Source: Paraburkholderia sp. BL10I2N1
GTDB taxonomy: Bacteria > Pseudomonadota > Gammaproteobacteria > Burkholderiales > Burkholderiaceae
Assembly (NCBI RefSeq): GCF_004361815.1
Contig: NZ_SNWA01000001.1
Coordinates: 2,976,001 to 3,040,000 of the forward strand
Reading direction: 5' to 3'
Length of the DNA stretch: 64,000 nucleotides
Position 1 is the stretch's first letter; every line of letters begins with the position of its first letter. A program made the translations under genes and the position numbers. Below the pieces are notes generated by a model. It did not search any database, was not told the origin of the DNA, and saw nothing but the letters and a program-made list of their open reading frames with translations. Positions 33,111 to 43,319 of this stretch are shown here, piece after piece.

Positions 33111-34911
33111 ATGAGCTATTCCGCGCCCGTCAAGGACATGCTGTTCGCCATTAATGAACTTGCAGGTCTCGAACACGTGTCGACGCTGCCCGGCTTCGAG
33201 GACGCGACAGTTGAAACTGCGCAGGCAGTCCTCGAAGAAGCCGCCCGCTTTAATGCCGACGTGCTGGCGCCACTGAATGTCGAAGGAGACAGGAACCCGA
33301 GCAGCTGGACGAATGGGGCGGTCACCGCCTCGCCAGGCTTCAAGGAAGCCTTTCAGCAGTTCGCCGAGGGCGGCTGGCAGGGTGTCGTTCACCCCATCGA
33401 ATATGGCGGCCAGGGGTTGCCGAAACTGCTTGCCACACCGTGCATCGAAATGCTGAATGCCGCGAACCTGTCGCTTGCGCTGTGTCCGTTGTTGACCGAC
33501 GGCGCGATCGAAGCGCTATTGACCGCGGGCAGCGAGGAGCAGAAGCAACGCTACGTGCCGAAGCTGATCTCTGGCGAGTGGACCGGTACGATGAACCTCA
33601 CTGAACCGCAGGCCGGTTCCGATCTCGCGCTCGTGCGCACGCGCTGAACCCTACAACGACGGCACATACCGCATTTTCGGAACGAAGATCTTCATCACCT
33701 GCGGCGAGCACGATATGGCGGGGAACATCGTGCACCTTGTGCTCGCGCGGATACCGGACGCGCCGGAAGGTGTGAGGGGTATTTCGCTCTTTATCGTCCC
33801 GAAGTTCATGATCAACGACGACGGCACGCTTGGCGCGCGCAACGACGTGCAGTGTGCGTCGATCGAGCACAAGCTGGGCATCAAGGCGAGCCCCACTGCG
33901 GTGTTGCAATTTGGTGATCACGGAGGCGCAATCGGTTACCTGATCGGCGAGGCCAACCGCGGGCTTGAGTACATGTTCATCATGATGAACGCGGCGCGCT
34001 TCGGTGTCGGCGTGCAGGGCATCGCTGTTGCCGATCGCGCGTACCAGAAAGCCGTTGCCTATGCGAAGGAGCGCGTGCAGAGCCGGCCGGTTGACGGTTC
34101 GGCTAAGCAGTCAGTGGCGATTATTCAGCATCCCGACGTGCGCCGCATGCTCGCGACGATGCGCGCGTTGACGGAAGGAGCCCGTGCGCTCGCCTACGTC
34201 GCTGCTGCCCACAGCGACATCGCGCATCGTCACGCCGACGAGGCGGTGCGAGCCGACCATCAGGCGATCTACGAATATCTGGTGCCAGTCGTGAAGGGTT
34301 GGAGTACGGAGCTGTCGATCGACGTCGCGAGCCTGGGCGTACAGGTGCATGGCGGGATGGGTTTCATCGAAGAGACGGGCGCCGCGCAGTACTACCGCGA
34401 CGCACGCATTCTGACGATCTACGAAGGTACGACCGCGATCCAGGCGAACGACCTGGTCGGACGCAAGACGCTCCGCGACGGCGGCGCGGTCGCCAAGGTG
34501 TTGATTGAGCAGACTGACGAAACGCTTGCGGCGTTGTGGGAGCATGCCTCGTACGAGTCCAGCCCAGCGTTCCAGGTGCTTTACCGTCATCTTGCGGCGG
34601 GTCGCGTTGCGCTGGCGAACGTCGTCGAGTTTGTGCTCGCCCGAGCCCAGCAGGAACCGAACGTGGTGTTTGCCGGCAGTGTGTCGTATCTGAAGCTGGC
34701 TGGCATCGTGCTGGCTGGCCGGCAGTTCGCCCGGGCGCTACTGGTGGCCACGGAGAAGCACAGCGACGATCCGTCGTTCTACGACGCGAAGATCGCGACG
34801 GCACACTGTTTCGCGACGCAGGTCCTGCCGCAGGCACTCGCGTTGGAAGCGGCCATCGTCGGCGCGCAGGATGACGTGGGCGTACTGGCGCTGACGGAAG
34901 ACCAGTTCTGA
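33111..34911 (+). pseudogene. Acyl-CoA dehydrogenase interrupted by a 2-nt frameshift
   Basis: The first part, from ATG 33111, reads as a normal long acyl-CoA dehydrogenase (start MSYSAPVKDMLFAINELAGL, then GEWTGTMNLTEPQAGSDLALV) until a TGA at 33645-33647. One frame away the sequence continues without loss: EPYNDGTYRIFGTKIFI, GEHDMAGNIVHLVLARIPDA and a normal C-terminus ending at 34911. Adding two bases (GC) to the ACGCGCT run at about 33640 would restore one frame of about 600 residues, the usual size for this DUF1974-free, broad-specificity type. The rest is well preserved, so this is either a recent mutation or a base-call error in a GC dinucleotide run. The next gene overlaps its stop (TGATG). 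Confidence 0.8.
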
Positions 34912-34925
34912 TGCAAGGGGGGATC

Positions 34926-36599
34926 ATGACTGAAGCTCGCCTCATCGAGCAATACGGTCCACGCGAGTCGATGGAATACGACGTCGTGATCGTCGGCGGC
35001 GGCCCGGCTGGGCTGTCCGCGGCGATCCGGCTGAAGCAGCTGGCCGCGGAGAAGGGCGTCGAGCTTGGCGTGTGCGTACTGGAAAAAGGCTCGGAGATCG
35101 GGGCGCATATCCTCTCGGGCGCGGTGATGGACCCGCGTGCGATCACCGAACTGATTCCCGACTGGAAGGAAAAAGGCGCGCCGCTGACGGTGAACGTGAC
35201 CGAAGACAGATTCCTGTTCCTGACGGAAACCGGTTCGAAGAGCGTGCCTACCTGGGCGCTGCCGGACAATTTCAAGAATCACGGCAATTACGTGATCAGC
35301 CTCGCGAATGTGACGCGCTGGCTGGGTCAGCAGGCTGAGGCGCTGGGTGTCGAGATCTTCCCGGGCTTTCCGGCTGCCGAGATTCTGTACAACGACGATG
35401 GTTCGGTCAAAGGCGTCGCGACCGGCAATCTGGGCATCGGCAAGGACGGCGAACCGACCGGGAACTTCCAGCTCGGCATGGAACTGCACGCGAAATACAC
35501 GCTGTTCTGCGAAGGCGCGCGCGGGCATCTCGGCCGTCAACTGAATGACAAATTCAGGCTGCGCGAAGGCGCCGATCCGCAGGTGTACGGCATCGGCATC
35601 AAGGAACTGTGGGAAATCGATCCGTCGAAGCACGAGCCGGGTCTGGTGATGCACACGGCCGGCTGGCCGCTCGAAAACGACACGTATGGCGGCTCGTTCC
35701 TCTATCACATGGACAACAACCAGGTGGTGGTGGGCTTCGTGGTCGGCCTCGGCTATTCGAATCCGTATCTGTCGCCGTTCGAGGAATTCCAGCGCTACAA
35801 GACCCATCCGGCGATCCGCGCGATTCTCGAAGGCGGCAAGCGGGTGTCGTACGGCGCGCGCGCGATCACCGCGGGCGGCCTGATGTCGCTGCCAAAGCTG
35901 GTGTTCCCGGGTGGCGCGCTGGTCGGCGACGACGCGGGCTTCCTCAACGCGTCGCGGATCAAGGGTTCGCACGCGGCGATCAAGACCGGCATGCTCGCGG
36001 CCGATGCCGCGTTCGACGCGGTGCGGGCCGGCCGCACCAGTGATGAACTCACCGACTATCCGGAAGCGTTCAAGACGTCGTGGCTCCGTACCGAGCTGTA
36101 CCGCGCGCGCAATTTCAAGCAGTGGATGAGCAAGGGCCTGTACCTCGGCACGCTGATGGTCGGCATCGAGCAGAAATTGCTGGGCGGCAATGTGCCATGG
36201 ACGCTGCATCATCAGCATTCCGATCACGAGATGCTGAAGCCCGCCTCGCAGTGCAAGCCGATTACGTATCCAAAGCCGGATGGCAAGCTCACGTTCGATC
36301 GTCTGTCGTCGGTGCTTATCTCGAACACGAACCACGAGGAAAACCAGCCGGCGCACCTCACGCTGAAAGATCCGTCGGTGCCGGTCAACGTGAACTGGCA
36401 GACCTATGCCGGCCCCGAGTCACGCTACTGCCCGGCTGCCGTCTACGAGTTCGTCAGGAACGACGACGGCAGCGAACGCCTCGTGATCAACGCGCAAAAC
36501 TGCGTGCACTGCAAGACATGCGATATCAAGGACCCGACGCAGAACATCGTCTGGGTGACGCCTGAGGGCGGTGGCGGTCCAAATTATCCGAATATGTGA
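34926..36599 (+). CDS. Electron transfer flavoprotein-ubiquinone oxidoreductase
   Basis: A 557-residue inner-membrane-associated FAD/4Fe-4S enzyme that passes electrons from ETF to ubiquinone. I chose ATG 34926 because AAGGGGG lies just before it; an ATG at 34911 overlapping the previous stop is the alternative. Motifs: FAD-binding VVIVGGGPAGLSAAIRLK (about 20-37), LEKGSEIGAHILSGAV, the GGLMSLPKLVFPGGALVGDD FAD segment (about 318-337), and the C-terminal cluster ligands in SRYCPAAVYE and NCVHCKTCDIKDP. The ending (GGGGPNYPNM) matches the family. It links local acyl-CoA dehydrogenases and EtfBA to respiration. Confidence 0.93.
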   Translation: MTEARLIEQYGPRESMEYDVVIVGGGPAGLSAAIRLKQLAAEKGVELGVCVLEKGSEIGAHILSGAVMDPRAITELIPDWKEKGAPLTVNVTEDRFLFLTETGSKSVPTWALPDNFKNHGNYVISLANVTRWLGQQAEALGVEIFPGFPAAEILYNDDGSVKGVATGNLGIGKDGEPTGNFQLGMELHAKYTLFCEGARGHLGRQLNDKFRLREGADPQVYGIGIKELWEIDPSKHEPGLVMHTAGWPLENDTYGGSFLYHMDNNQVVVGFVVGLGYSNPYLSPFEEFQRYKTHPAIRAILEGGKRVSYGARAITAGGLMSLPKLVFPGGALVGDDAGFLNASRIKGSHAAIKTGMLAADAAFDAVRAGRTSDELTDYPEAFKTSWLRTELYRARNFKQWMSKGLYLGTLMVGIEQKLLGGNVPWTLHHQHSDHEMLKPASQCKPITYPKPDGKLTFDRLSSVLISNTNHEENQPAHLTLKDPSVPVNVNWQTYAGPESRYCPAAVYEFVRNDDGSERLVINAQNCVHCKTCDIKDPTQNIVWVTPEGGGGPNYPNM

Positions 36600-36656
36600 T
36601 CGGCCGACAGCGCTTCGTTTCAAGAAGGGCACAGCAACCAATTCAAGGAGCAACTG

Positions 36657-37844
36657 ATGCAGAGGGAAGTCGTTGTTGTCAGTGGTGTACGCACGGCCGT
36701 CGGGAAATTCGGCGGCAGTCTGAAGGATCTGCCACCGACTGAGCTCGGCGCGATCGTCGTGCGCGAGGTGCTGGCGCGCGCGCAGCTCGCAGGCGACCAG
36801 GTCGGCCACGTCGTGTTCGGAAATGTGATCGCGACCGAGCCCAAAGACCTCTATCTGGCGCGGGTCGCCGCGCTTAACGGCGGCGTCTCCGAAGCGACGC
36901 CGGCCTTTACCGTCAACCGGCTTTGCGGGTCGGGCCTGCAGGCGATCGTCTCTGCTGCGCAAACCATTCTGCTCGGCGACGCGGATGTAGCGATCGGCGG
37001 CGGCGCGGAGAACATGAGCCGCGCCCCGTATGTGACGCCCGATGCGCGCTTCGGTGCGCGCATGGGCGACGCCCGCCTGATCGACATGATGCTCGGCGCG
37101 CTGAACGATCCATTCCATGCGGTGCCGATGGGGGTCACCGCGGAGAACGTCGCGCAGAAGTACGGCATCACGCGTGACCAGCAAGACGCACTGGCGCTGG
37201 AATCGCACCGCCGGGCCACCCGCGCGATCGCCGAGGGACGCTTCAAGGAACAGATCCTCCCGATAACGCAGAAAGTCAAAGGCAAGGAGGTCGTGTTCGA
37301 TACCGACGAGCATGTGCGTCAGGACGTCGATCTGGCGGAACTCACCGGGCTGCGCCCGGTGTTCCAGAAAGAGAGCGGCACGGTGACGGCTGGCAACGCC
37401 TCCGGGATCAACGATGCGGCGGCAGCGGTCCTGATGATGGAGCGCAAGGAGGCTGAAGCGCTCGGACTCAAACCGATGGCACGCCTGGTGTCGTACGCGC
37501 ATGCGGGAGTCGATCCGCGTTATATGGGCATCGGCCCGGTGCCTGCCACGCGCATCGCGCTGGAGCGGGCCGGCCTCACTATCGGTGACCTTGATGTCAT
37601 CGAGGCGAACGAGGCGTTTGCCGCGCAGGCGTGTGCGGTGGCGCAGGAGTTGCAGCTCGATGCAGCTAAAGTCAATCCGAACGGCTCGGGCATCTCGCTC
37701 GGCCATCCGATCGGCGCGACAGGCGCGCTGATCACGGTCAAGGCGCTTTACGAACTGCAGCGCATCCATGGGCGCTACGCGCTCGTGACGATGTGCATCG
37801 GCGGCGGCCAGGGCATCGCGGCCATCTTCGAGAACCTTCAGTGA
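36657..37844 (+). CDS. Acetyl-CoA C-acyltransferase/acetyltransferase (thiolase)
   Basis: A 395-residue thiolase that cleaves 3-oxoacyl-CoA to acetyl-CoA or condenses two acetyl-CoA. Catalytic residues are visible: C90 in NRLCGSGLQ, the histidine in SLGHPIGATGA (about 350-360) and the second cysteine in TMCIGGGQG (about 380). Length and sequence match the PhaA/BktB/AtoB group; the precise chain-length preference cannot be told. Preceded by AAGGAG. It stands between ETF-QO and a 3-hydroxyacyl-CoA dehydrogenase in a beta-oxidation operon. Confidence 0.92.
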   Translation: MQREVVVVSGVRTAVGKFGGSLKDLPPTELGAIVVREVLARAQLAGDQVGHVVFGNVIATEPKDLYLARVAALNGGVSEATPAFTVNRLCGSGLQAIVSAAQTILLGDADVAIGGGAENMSRAPYVTPDARFGARMGDARLIDMMLGALNDPFHAVPMGVTAENVAQKYGITRDQQDALALESHRRATRAIAEGRFKEQILPITQKVKGKEVVFDTDEHVRQDVDLAELTGLRPVFQKESGTVTAGNASGINDAAAAVLMMERKEAEALGLKPMARLVSYAHAGVDPRYMGIGPVPATRIALERAGLTIGDLDVIEANEAFAAQACAVAQELQLDAAKVNPNGSGISLGHPIGATGALITVKALYELQRIHGRYALVTMCIGGGQGIAAIFENLQ

Positions 37845-37877
37845 ACGGCACACGAGAACTTGCAGGAGACGACAGAT

Positions 37878-38729
37878 ATGGCAATTGAAACGGTAGGAAT
37901 CGTCGGCGCGGGCACCATGGGCAATGGCATTGCCCAGACTACCGCGGTGTCCGGACTGAAGGTCATGATGATCGATCTTGCCGAGGCGGCGTTGGTGAAG
38001 GGAATGGCGACGCTTACGTCCAGCCTCGAGCGGCTCGTCGCGAAAGAAAAAATCGATGCAGCCACGCGCGACGCGGCGCTCGCCCGCATCGAGACCTCGA
38101 CCGACTATCAGCGCCTTGCGAACGTCGATCTCGTGATCGAGGCCGCCACGGAAAGCACCGAACTGAAGGTGCGCATCCTGAAACAGATCGAAGCCTCAGC
38201 TCGTGCCGACACGATCATCGCATCGAACACCTCGTCGATCTCCATCACGGCGCTTGCATCTACGCTGTCAGATGCTTCCCGCTTCGTTGGTATGCATTTC
38301 TTTAACCCGGTACCGCTGATGCCGCTGGTGGAGATCATCCGTGGCTTGCAGACGAACGATGCCACTGTGCAGGCGATCCGCGAACTGACGACGCGGTTTG
38401 GCAAATCGCCGATCTGCGTCAAGAATGCCCCAGGTTTTGTGGTCAACCGGATTCTGGTGCCGATGATCAACGAAGCGTTCTTCGTGCTTGCAGAGGGCGT
38501 TGCCACGGCGGAAGAGATCGACGCCGGCATGCGTCTTGGCGCGAACCACCCGATCGGCCCGCTAGCTCTCGCAGACCTCGTGGGGCTCGATGTCTGCCTG
38601 TCCGTGCTAGATGTATTCACGAAGGATTTCGGTGACCCGAAGTACCGCGCGTGCCCCCTGCTGCGCGAATTCGTGGCCGCCGGCCGGCTTGGTCGAAAGA
38701 CCGGACAAGGTGTCTACGGCTACGACTGA
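37878..38729 (+). CDS. 3-hydroxybutyryl-CoA dehydrogenase
   Basis: A 283-residue NAD-dependent dehydrogenase for 3-hydroxyacyl-CoA, starting at 37878 after GCAGGAGACG. The N-terminal NAD motif GIVGAGTMGNGIAQ is at 7-20. The catalytic region is SNTSSISITALA and GMHFFNPVPLMPLVEII (about 130-146), with the conserved histidine in MHFFNP. The C-terminal domain ends RKTGQGVYGYD, normal for the Hbd/PaaH type. It is the last gene of the operon started by the acyl-CoA dehydrogenase; no enoyl-CoA hydratase gene is present in this operon. Confidence 0.92.
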   Translation: MAIETVGIVGAGTMGNGIAQTTAVSGLKVMMIDLAEAALVKGMATLTSSLERLVAKEKIDAATRDAALARIETSTDYQRLANVDLVIEAATESTELKVRILKQIEASARADTIIASNTSSISITALASTLSDASRFVGMHFFNPVPLMPLVEIIRGLQTNDATVQAIRELTTRFGKSPICVKNAPGFVVNRILVPMINEAFFVLAEGVATAEEIDAGMRLGANHPIGPLALADLVGLDVCLSVLDVFTKDFGDPKYRACPLLREFVAAGRLGRKTGQGVYGYD

Positions 38730-38892
38730 GCAGCGTGTCGACGAGCGAACTGCACTTATTGTGGGCCGCCAGCCTCGTAGGCTGCGCGATATGTGGCGGG
38801 GTTGTCGAAGAGGACCCGGCCTTGGCTTGTAGTTTTCGATCGTCCGACAGGTACTGGAACTCGACCTTATTATTCTGGAAAACCAAATAGAT

Positions 38893-40185
38893 ATGGAACA
38901 CTCAGCGATCAAGGCGACGTTGTCCTTCAGTGACGAGTCGCCGAGCGTGGAATTGCCACTCTACAAGGGCACGCTTGGCCCTGACGTGATCGATATCCGC
39001 AAATTGTACGGCCAGACCGGCAAGTTCACGTACGATCCGGGCTTCATGTCGACGGCGGCTTGCAATTCGGCGATCACGTACATCGACGGCGACAAGGGCG
39101 AGCTGCTGTATCGCGGCTACGCGATCGACAACCTCGCGCAAAACGCCGACTTCCTCGAAACCTGCTACCTGCTGCTGAAGGGCGAACTGCCGAACAAGCA
39201 GCAGAACGCCGAATTCGTGAAGACGGTCACGAACCACACAATGGTGCATGAGCAAATGCACTTCTTCTTCCGTGGTTTCCGTCGCGACGCGCACCCGATG
39301 GCGATTCTGGTCGCCGCGGTCGGCGCATTGTCGGCGTTCTATCACGACTCGCTCGACATCAACAATCCGCGTCACCGTGAAGTGTCGGCCATTCGCATGA
39401 TCGCGAAGCTGCCGACGCTGGTCGCCATGGCGTACAAGTACAGCATCGGCCAGCCGTTTGCGTACCCGAAGAACGACCTGTCGTACAGCGCGAACTTCAT
39501 GCACATGATGTTCTCGAACCCGTGCGAAGAGTACAAAGTCAACGACGTGCTGGTGCGGGCTCTGGACCGTATCCTGATCCTGCATGCGGACCACGAGCAG
39601 AATGCATCAACCTCGACCGTGCGTCTCGCCGGTTCGTCGGGAGCGAATCCGTTCGCGTGTATCGCTGCCGGTATCGCATGTTTGTGGGGCCCGGCGCATG
39701 GCGGCGCGAATGAAGCCGCGCTGAACATGCTGGAAGAAATCGGCTCGTTCGACAACATTCCTGAGTTCATCAAGCAGGTGAAGGACAAGAACTCGGGCGT
39801 GAAGCTGATGGGCTTCGGCCACCGTGTCTACAAGAACTACGATCCGCGCGCGAAGCTGATGCGCGAGACCTGCCACGAAGTGCTGGAAGAGTTGGGTCTG
39901 CACGACGACCCGCTGTTCAAGCTGGCCATGGCACTGGAAAAGATCGCGCTGGAAGACGAATACTTCGTGTCGCGCAAGCTGTACCCGAACGTCGACTTCT
40001 ATTCGGGTATCGTGCAGCGCGCGCTGGGCATTCCGACGGCCATGTTCACGTGCATCTTCGCGATGGCGCGCACGGTCGGCTGGATTGCGCAGTGGAACGA
40101 AATGATCGCCGATCCGGAACAGAAGATTGGTCGTCCACGTCAGTTGTTCGTCGGAAACGGTGCTCGCAGAGTAGCTGCTCGCTAG
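38893..40185 (+). CDS. gltA: Citrate synthase
   Basis: A 430-residue type II (hexameric, NADH-sensitive class) citrate synthase, condensing acetyl-CoA with oxaloacetate. Catalytic histidines lie in [18 protein letters not shown], in [15 protein letters not shown] and in [14 protein letters not shown], with the aspartate in NVDFYSGIV; these are all intact. The last residues ([13 protein letters not shown]) differ from the housekeeping Burkholderia enzyme as I remember it. The gene lies 163 bp after the beta-oxidation operon rather than beside the sdh genes, suggesting an extra copy that handles acetyl-CoA made by this region. The ribosome site is weak. Confidence 0.9.
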   Translation: MEHSAIKATLSFSDESPSVELPLYKGTLGPDVIDIRKLYGQTGKFTYDPGFMSTAACNSAITYIDGDKGELLYRGYAIDNLAQNADFLETCYLLLKGELPNKQQNAEFVKTVTNHTMVHEQMHFFFRGFRRDAHPMAILVAAVGALSAFYHDSLDINNPRHREVSAIRMIAKLPTLVAMAYKYSIGQPFAYPKNDLSYSANFMHMMFSNPCEEYKVNDVLVRALDRILILHADHEQNASTSTVRLAGSSGANPFACIAAGIACLWGPAHGGANEAALNMLEEIGSFDNIPEFIKQVKDKNSGVKLMGFGHRVYKNYDPRAKLMRETCHEVLEELGLHDDPLFKLAMALEKIALEDEYFVSRKLYPNVDFYSGIVQRALGIPTAMFTCIFAMARTVGWIAQWNEMIADPEQKIGRPRQLFVGNGARRVAAR

Positions 40186-40223
40186 TTCGTATGCGGACAT
40201 TGTCAACTTGTCTCTATGACGCG

Positions 40224-40251
40224 GATTTGCCGTCTCGCGTGACGGCAAATC
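40224..40251 (+). terminator. Hairpin after citrate synthase
   Basis: A perfect 11-bp stem, GATTTGCCGTC (40224-40234) and GACGGCAAATC (40241-40251), with loop TCGCGT, 39 bp after the stop codon. Only a few Ts follow, but the stem is strong and it stands between two apparent transcription units. Confidence 0.6.
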
Positions 40252-40300
40252 TGGCTCGTTTCATTTAATAAAACGTTCCCACGACGTCGAAAGAGGGTAT

Positions 40301-41443
40301 ATGCACATCGGAGTGCCAGCCGAGACGCGCGCGCACGAAACCCGCGTCGCCGCGACGCCCGAAACGGTCAAGAAGTATGTGACCCAGGGCCACCGGGTCA
40401 CGATCCAGAGCGGCGCCGGGACCGGCGCCAGCTTTCCAGACGATGCCTTTACGGCCGCCGGCGCGGAGATCGTCGACGCGGCGAGCGCATTCGGCGCCGA
40501 TCTCGTCCTGAAGGTCCAGTCGCCCACCGACGCCGAATTGGCGTTGCTCAAACGCGGCGCGGTGCTGGTCGGCATGCTCGATCCGTTCAATACCGAAAAA
40601 TCATCGAAGCTCGCCTCTGCGGGCGTCACCGCCTTCGCGCTCGAAGCCGCGCCGCGCACCACGCGGGCGCAAAGTCTCGACGTGCTGTCGTCGCAGGCGA
40701 ACATCACGGGCTACAAGGCGGTGTTATTGGCCGCCACGCTCTATCCGCGCTTCATGCCGATGCTGATGACCGCGGCCGGCACCGTGAAAGCGGCCCGCGT
40801 GCTGATTCTCGGCGCGGGTGTGGCGGGCTTGCAGGCAATCGCGACCGCCAAGCGTCTGGGCGCGGTGATCGAAGCCTCCGACGTGCGCCCCGCCGTGAAA
40901 GAGCAGATCGAATCGCTCGGCGCGAAGTTTCTCGACGTGCCCTACGAAACCGACGAGGAGCGCGAAGCCGCGCAGGGCGTCGGCGGCTATGCGCGGCCGA
41001 TGCCGCCGTCCTGGCTCACGCGCCAGTCCGCGCTGGTTCACGAACGAGCCAAACAGGCCGATGTGGTGATTTCCACCGCGCTGATTCCTGGCCGCGCCGC
41101 GCCGACGCTGATCTCGGTCGACACCGTGCAGGCGATGAAACCGGGCTCCGTGCTGATCGACCTCGCCGCCAGGCGCGGTGCCGAGTATGAAGGCCAGCGC
41201 GGCGGCAACTGTCCGCTCACCGAAGCGGACAAGGTGGTGATCAAGCACGGCGTGACGATTGTCGGCTATACGAATCTCGCCTCGATGGTGCCCGCCGACG
41301 CGTCGTCGCTCTACGCGCGCAACCTGCTCGACTTCCTCAAGCTGATCATCACGAAGGAAGGCGCCCTGATCATCGATCTCGCGGACGACATCGTCGCGGC
41401 CACGCTGCTGGCCCGTGACGGCGAAGTCACGCGCATGGCCTGA
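40301..41443 (+). CDS. pntAA: NAD(P) transhydrogenase, alpha subunit part 1 (NAD-binding)
   Basis: A 380-residue soluble domain (dI) that binds NAD(H). The start MHIGVPAETRAHETRVAATP is typical, followed by the Rossmann motif LILGAGVAGLQAIATAKRLG (about 168-187) and VRPAVKEQIESLGAKF. It transfers hydride to NADP on the PntB domain while the membrane part moves protons. Ribosome site GAGGG precedes the ATG. The gene order pntAA-pntAB-pntB is complete and closely spaced. It may supply NADPH while using NADH formed by the adjacent oxidative pathway. Confidence 0.92.
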   Translation: MHIGVPAETRAHETRVAATPETVKKYVTQGHRVTIQSGAGTGASFPDDAFTAAGAEIVDAASAFGADLVLKVQSPTDAELALLKRGAVLVGMLDPFNTEKSSKLASAGVTAFALEAAPRTTRAQSLDVLSSQANITGYKAVLLAATLYPRFMPMLMTAAGTVKAARVLILGAGVAGLQAIATAKRLGAVIEASDVRPAVKEQIESLGAKFLDVPYETDEEREAAQGVGGYARPMPPSWLTRQSALVHERAKQADVVISTALIPGRAAPTLISVDTVQAMKPGSVLIDLAARRGAEYEGQRGGNCPLTEADKVVIKHGVTIVGYTNLASMVPADASSLYARNLLDFLKLIITKEGALIIDLADDIVAATLLARDGEVTRMA

Positions 41444-41466
41444 GCAACCATTAAAGGAGAACGGCG

Positions 41467-41793
41467 ATGGAAGTCATCAACCACACCGTCATCAACCTGA
41501 TTATCTTCGTGCTGGCGATTTACGTCGGCTACCACGTGGTCTGGAACGTCACGCCCGCGCTGCACACGCCGCTGATGGCCGTGACCAACGCGATTTCGGC
41601 GATCGTGATTGTCGGCGCAATGCTCGCCGCGGGCCTGACCTTGGGCACGCCCGGCAAGTTCTTCGGTACGCTCGCCGTTGCGCTGGCGGCGGTCAACGTG
41701 TTCGGCGGCTTTCTCGTCACACGACGAATGCTGGAGATGTTCCGCAAGAAAGAGCCGAAGAAGCTCCCGGCAGCCGCTAGGGAGAACGCGTAA
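41467..41793 (+). CDS. pntAB: NAD(P) transhydrogenase, alpha subunit part 2 (membrane)
   Basis: A 108-residue protein with three or four hydrophobic helices (about 8-30, 40-58 and 62-84) and a lysine-rich tail ([11 protein letters not shown]). It is the membrane segment that is fused to the NAD domain in many bacteria but separate in Burkholderiaceae. Preceded by AAAGGAGAACGG. The stop overlaps the pntB start (TAATG), indicating coupled translation. Confidence 0.9.
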   Translation: MEVINHTVINLIIFVLAIYVGYHVVWNVTPALHTPLMAVTNAISAIVIVGAMLAAGLTLGTPGKFFGTLAVALAAVNVFGGFLVTRRMLEMFRKKEPKKLPAAARENA

Positions 41794-43244
41794 TGAGTCT
41801 GAACGTCGTCACGCTGCTTTATCTGGTCGCGTCGGTCTGCTTCATTCAGGCGCTTAAGGGGCTGTCGAATCCGAAGACCGCGCGTATCGGCAACACCTTC
41901 GGCATGGTCGGGATGGCGATTGCGATCCTCACCACCATCGCGCTGATCGTCAAACAGGCCAACGGGCTCGGCTCGAATCTCGGGCTGGGGCTCGGCCTGC
42001 TGCTGGTCGCGCTGGTGGTTGGCGGCGCGGTGGGCGCGTTCGTCGCCGCGCGCGTCGAGATGACCAAGATGCCGGAACTGGTCGCGGCCATGCACTCGCT
42101 GATCGGTCTCGCGGCCGTGTGTATCGCGTATGCGGTGGTGTCGGAGCCGGCCGCGTTCGGCCTCGTCGATCCGGAAAACACGGCGCCGGGTTTCCTGCCG
42201 TACGGCAACCGTATCGAGCTGTTCATCGGCACGTTCGTGGGCGCGATCACGTTTTCGGGTTCGGTGATCGCGTTCGGCAAGCTGTCGGGCAAGTACAAGT
42301 TCCGGCTGTTTCAGGGCGCGCCGGTCGTGTACGGCGGCCAGCATCTGATCAACCTGATGCTCGCGCTGGCGATGCTCGGCTTCGGCATTCTGTTCTTCCT
42401 CACGCAATCGTGGCTGCCGTTCATCATCATGACGCTGATCGCGTTCGTGCTCGGCGTGCTGATCATCATCCCGATCGGCGGCGCGGATATGCCGGTGGTG
42501 GTGTCGATGCTGAACTCGTACTCGGGCTGGGCGGCGGCGGGCATCGGCTTCTCGCTGAACAATCCGATGCTGATCATCGCGGGTTCGCTGGTGGGCTCGT
42601 CGGGTGCGATCCTGTCGTACATCATGTGCCGCGCGATGAACCGCTCGTTCTTCAACGTGATTCTCGGCGGCTTCGGCAACGATGCGGGTGCGGCGGCGGC
42701 AGGCGGGTCGGCTGAACAGCGTCCGGTGAAATCGGGTTCGGCCGATGACGCCTCGTTCATGCTCGGCAATGCGGAAACCGTGGTGATTGTGCCGGGTTAT
42801 GGTCTCGCGGTCGCGCGCGCGCAGCATGCGCTGAAAGAGCTGACCGACAAGCTGGTCGAGAAGGGCATCGAGGTGAAGTACGCGATTCACCCGGTGGCCG
42901 GGCGCATGCCAGGGCACATGAACGTGCTGCTGGCTGAGGCCGAAGTGCCGTACGACATGGTGTTCGAAATGGAGGACATCAACGGCGAGTTCGGCCAGGT
43001 CGACGTGGTGCTGGTGCTCGGCGCGAACGACGTGGTAAATCCGGCGGCGAAGACCGATCCGAAATCTGCGATTGCCGGGATGCCGATCATCGAGGCGTAC
43101 AAGGCGCGCACGGTGATCGTCAACAAGCGTTCGATGGCCGCGGGCTATGCCGGACTCGACAACGACCTGTTCTACATGGACAAGACGATGATGGTATTCG
43201 GCGATGCGAAGAAGGTGATCGAGGATATGGTTAAGGCGGCGTAA
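41793..43244 (+). CDS. pntB: NAD(P) transhydrogenase, beta subunit
   Basis: A 483-residue protein. The N-terminal half is a bundle of eight or nine helices (1-280) forming the proton channel, with YGGQHLINLMLAL and GGADMPVVVSMLNSYSGWAA. The C-terminal NADP domain (about 310-483) contains VIVPGYGLAVARAQHAL, HPVAGRMPGHMNVLLAEA and VNKRSMAAGYAGLDN. All typical PntB features are intact. It finishes the transhydrogenase operon. Confidence 0.93.
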   Translation: MSLNVVTLLYLVASVCFIQALKGLSNPKTARIGNTFGMVGMAIAILTTIALIVKQANGLGSNLGLGLGLLLVALVVGGAVGAFVAARVEMTKMPELVAAMHSLIGLAAVCIAYAVVSEPAAFGLVDPENTAPGFLPYGNRIELFIGTFVGAITFSGSVIAFGKLSGKYKFRLFQGAPVVYGGQHLINLMLALAMLGFGILFFLTQSWLPFIIMTLIAFVLGVLIIIPIGGADMPVVVSMLNSYSGWAAAGIGFSLNNPMLIIAGSLVGSSGAILSYIMCRAMNRSFFNVILGGFGNDAGAAAAGGSAEQRPVKSGSADDASFMLGNAETVVIVPGYGLAVARAQHALKELTDKLVEKGIEVKYAIHPVAGRMPGHMNVLLAEAEVPYDMVFEMEDINGEFGQVDVVLVLGANDVVNPAAKTDPKSAIAGMPIIEAYKARTVIVNKRSMAAGYAGLDNDLFYMDKTMMVFGDAKKVIEDMVKAA

Positions 43245-43319
43245 CGCCATTAGCACAACAATTGATACCCCGGAAGTTTCCCGGTTTGTCGCCAAAAAAT
43301 TTCCCTGAACGATAAGGAC

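Noticed and set aside
33636..33660. Programmed frameshift in the acyl-CoA dehydrogenase
   Set aside because: No slippery heptamer or stimulating structure is evident, and the family does not use recoding; mutation or base-call error is simpler.
34779..36356. 525-residue minus-strand frame opposite ETF-QO
   Set aside because: Same GC-bias shadow; the + strand product has all family motifs.
38850..38892. A sixth copy of the cluster promoter module before citrate synthase
   Set aside because: A CTCGACCTTATTATT stretch resembles part of copy 1, but there is no second half-site and no CAGGG palindrome 40 bp upstream.
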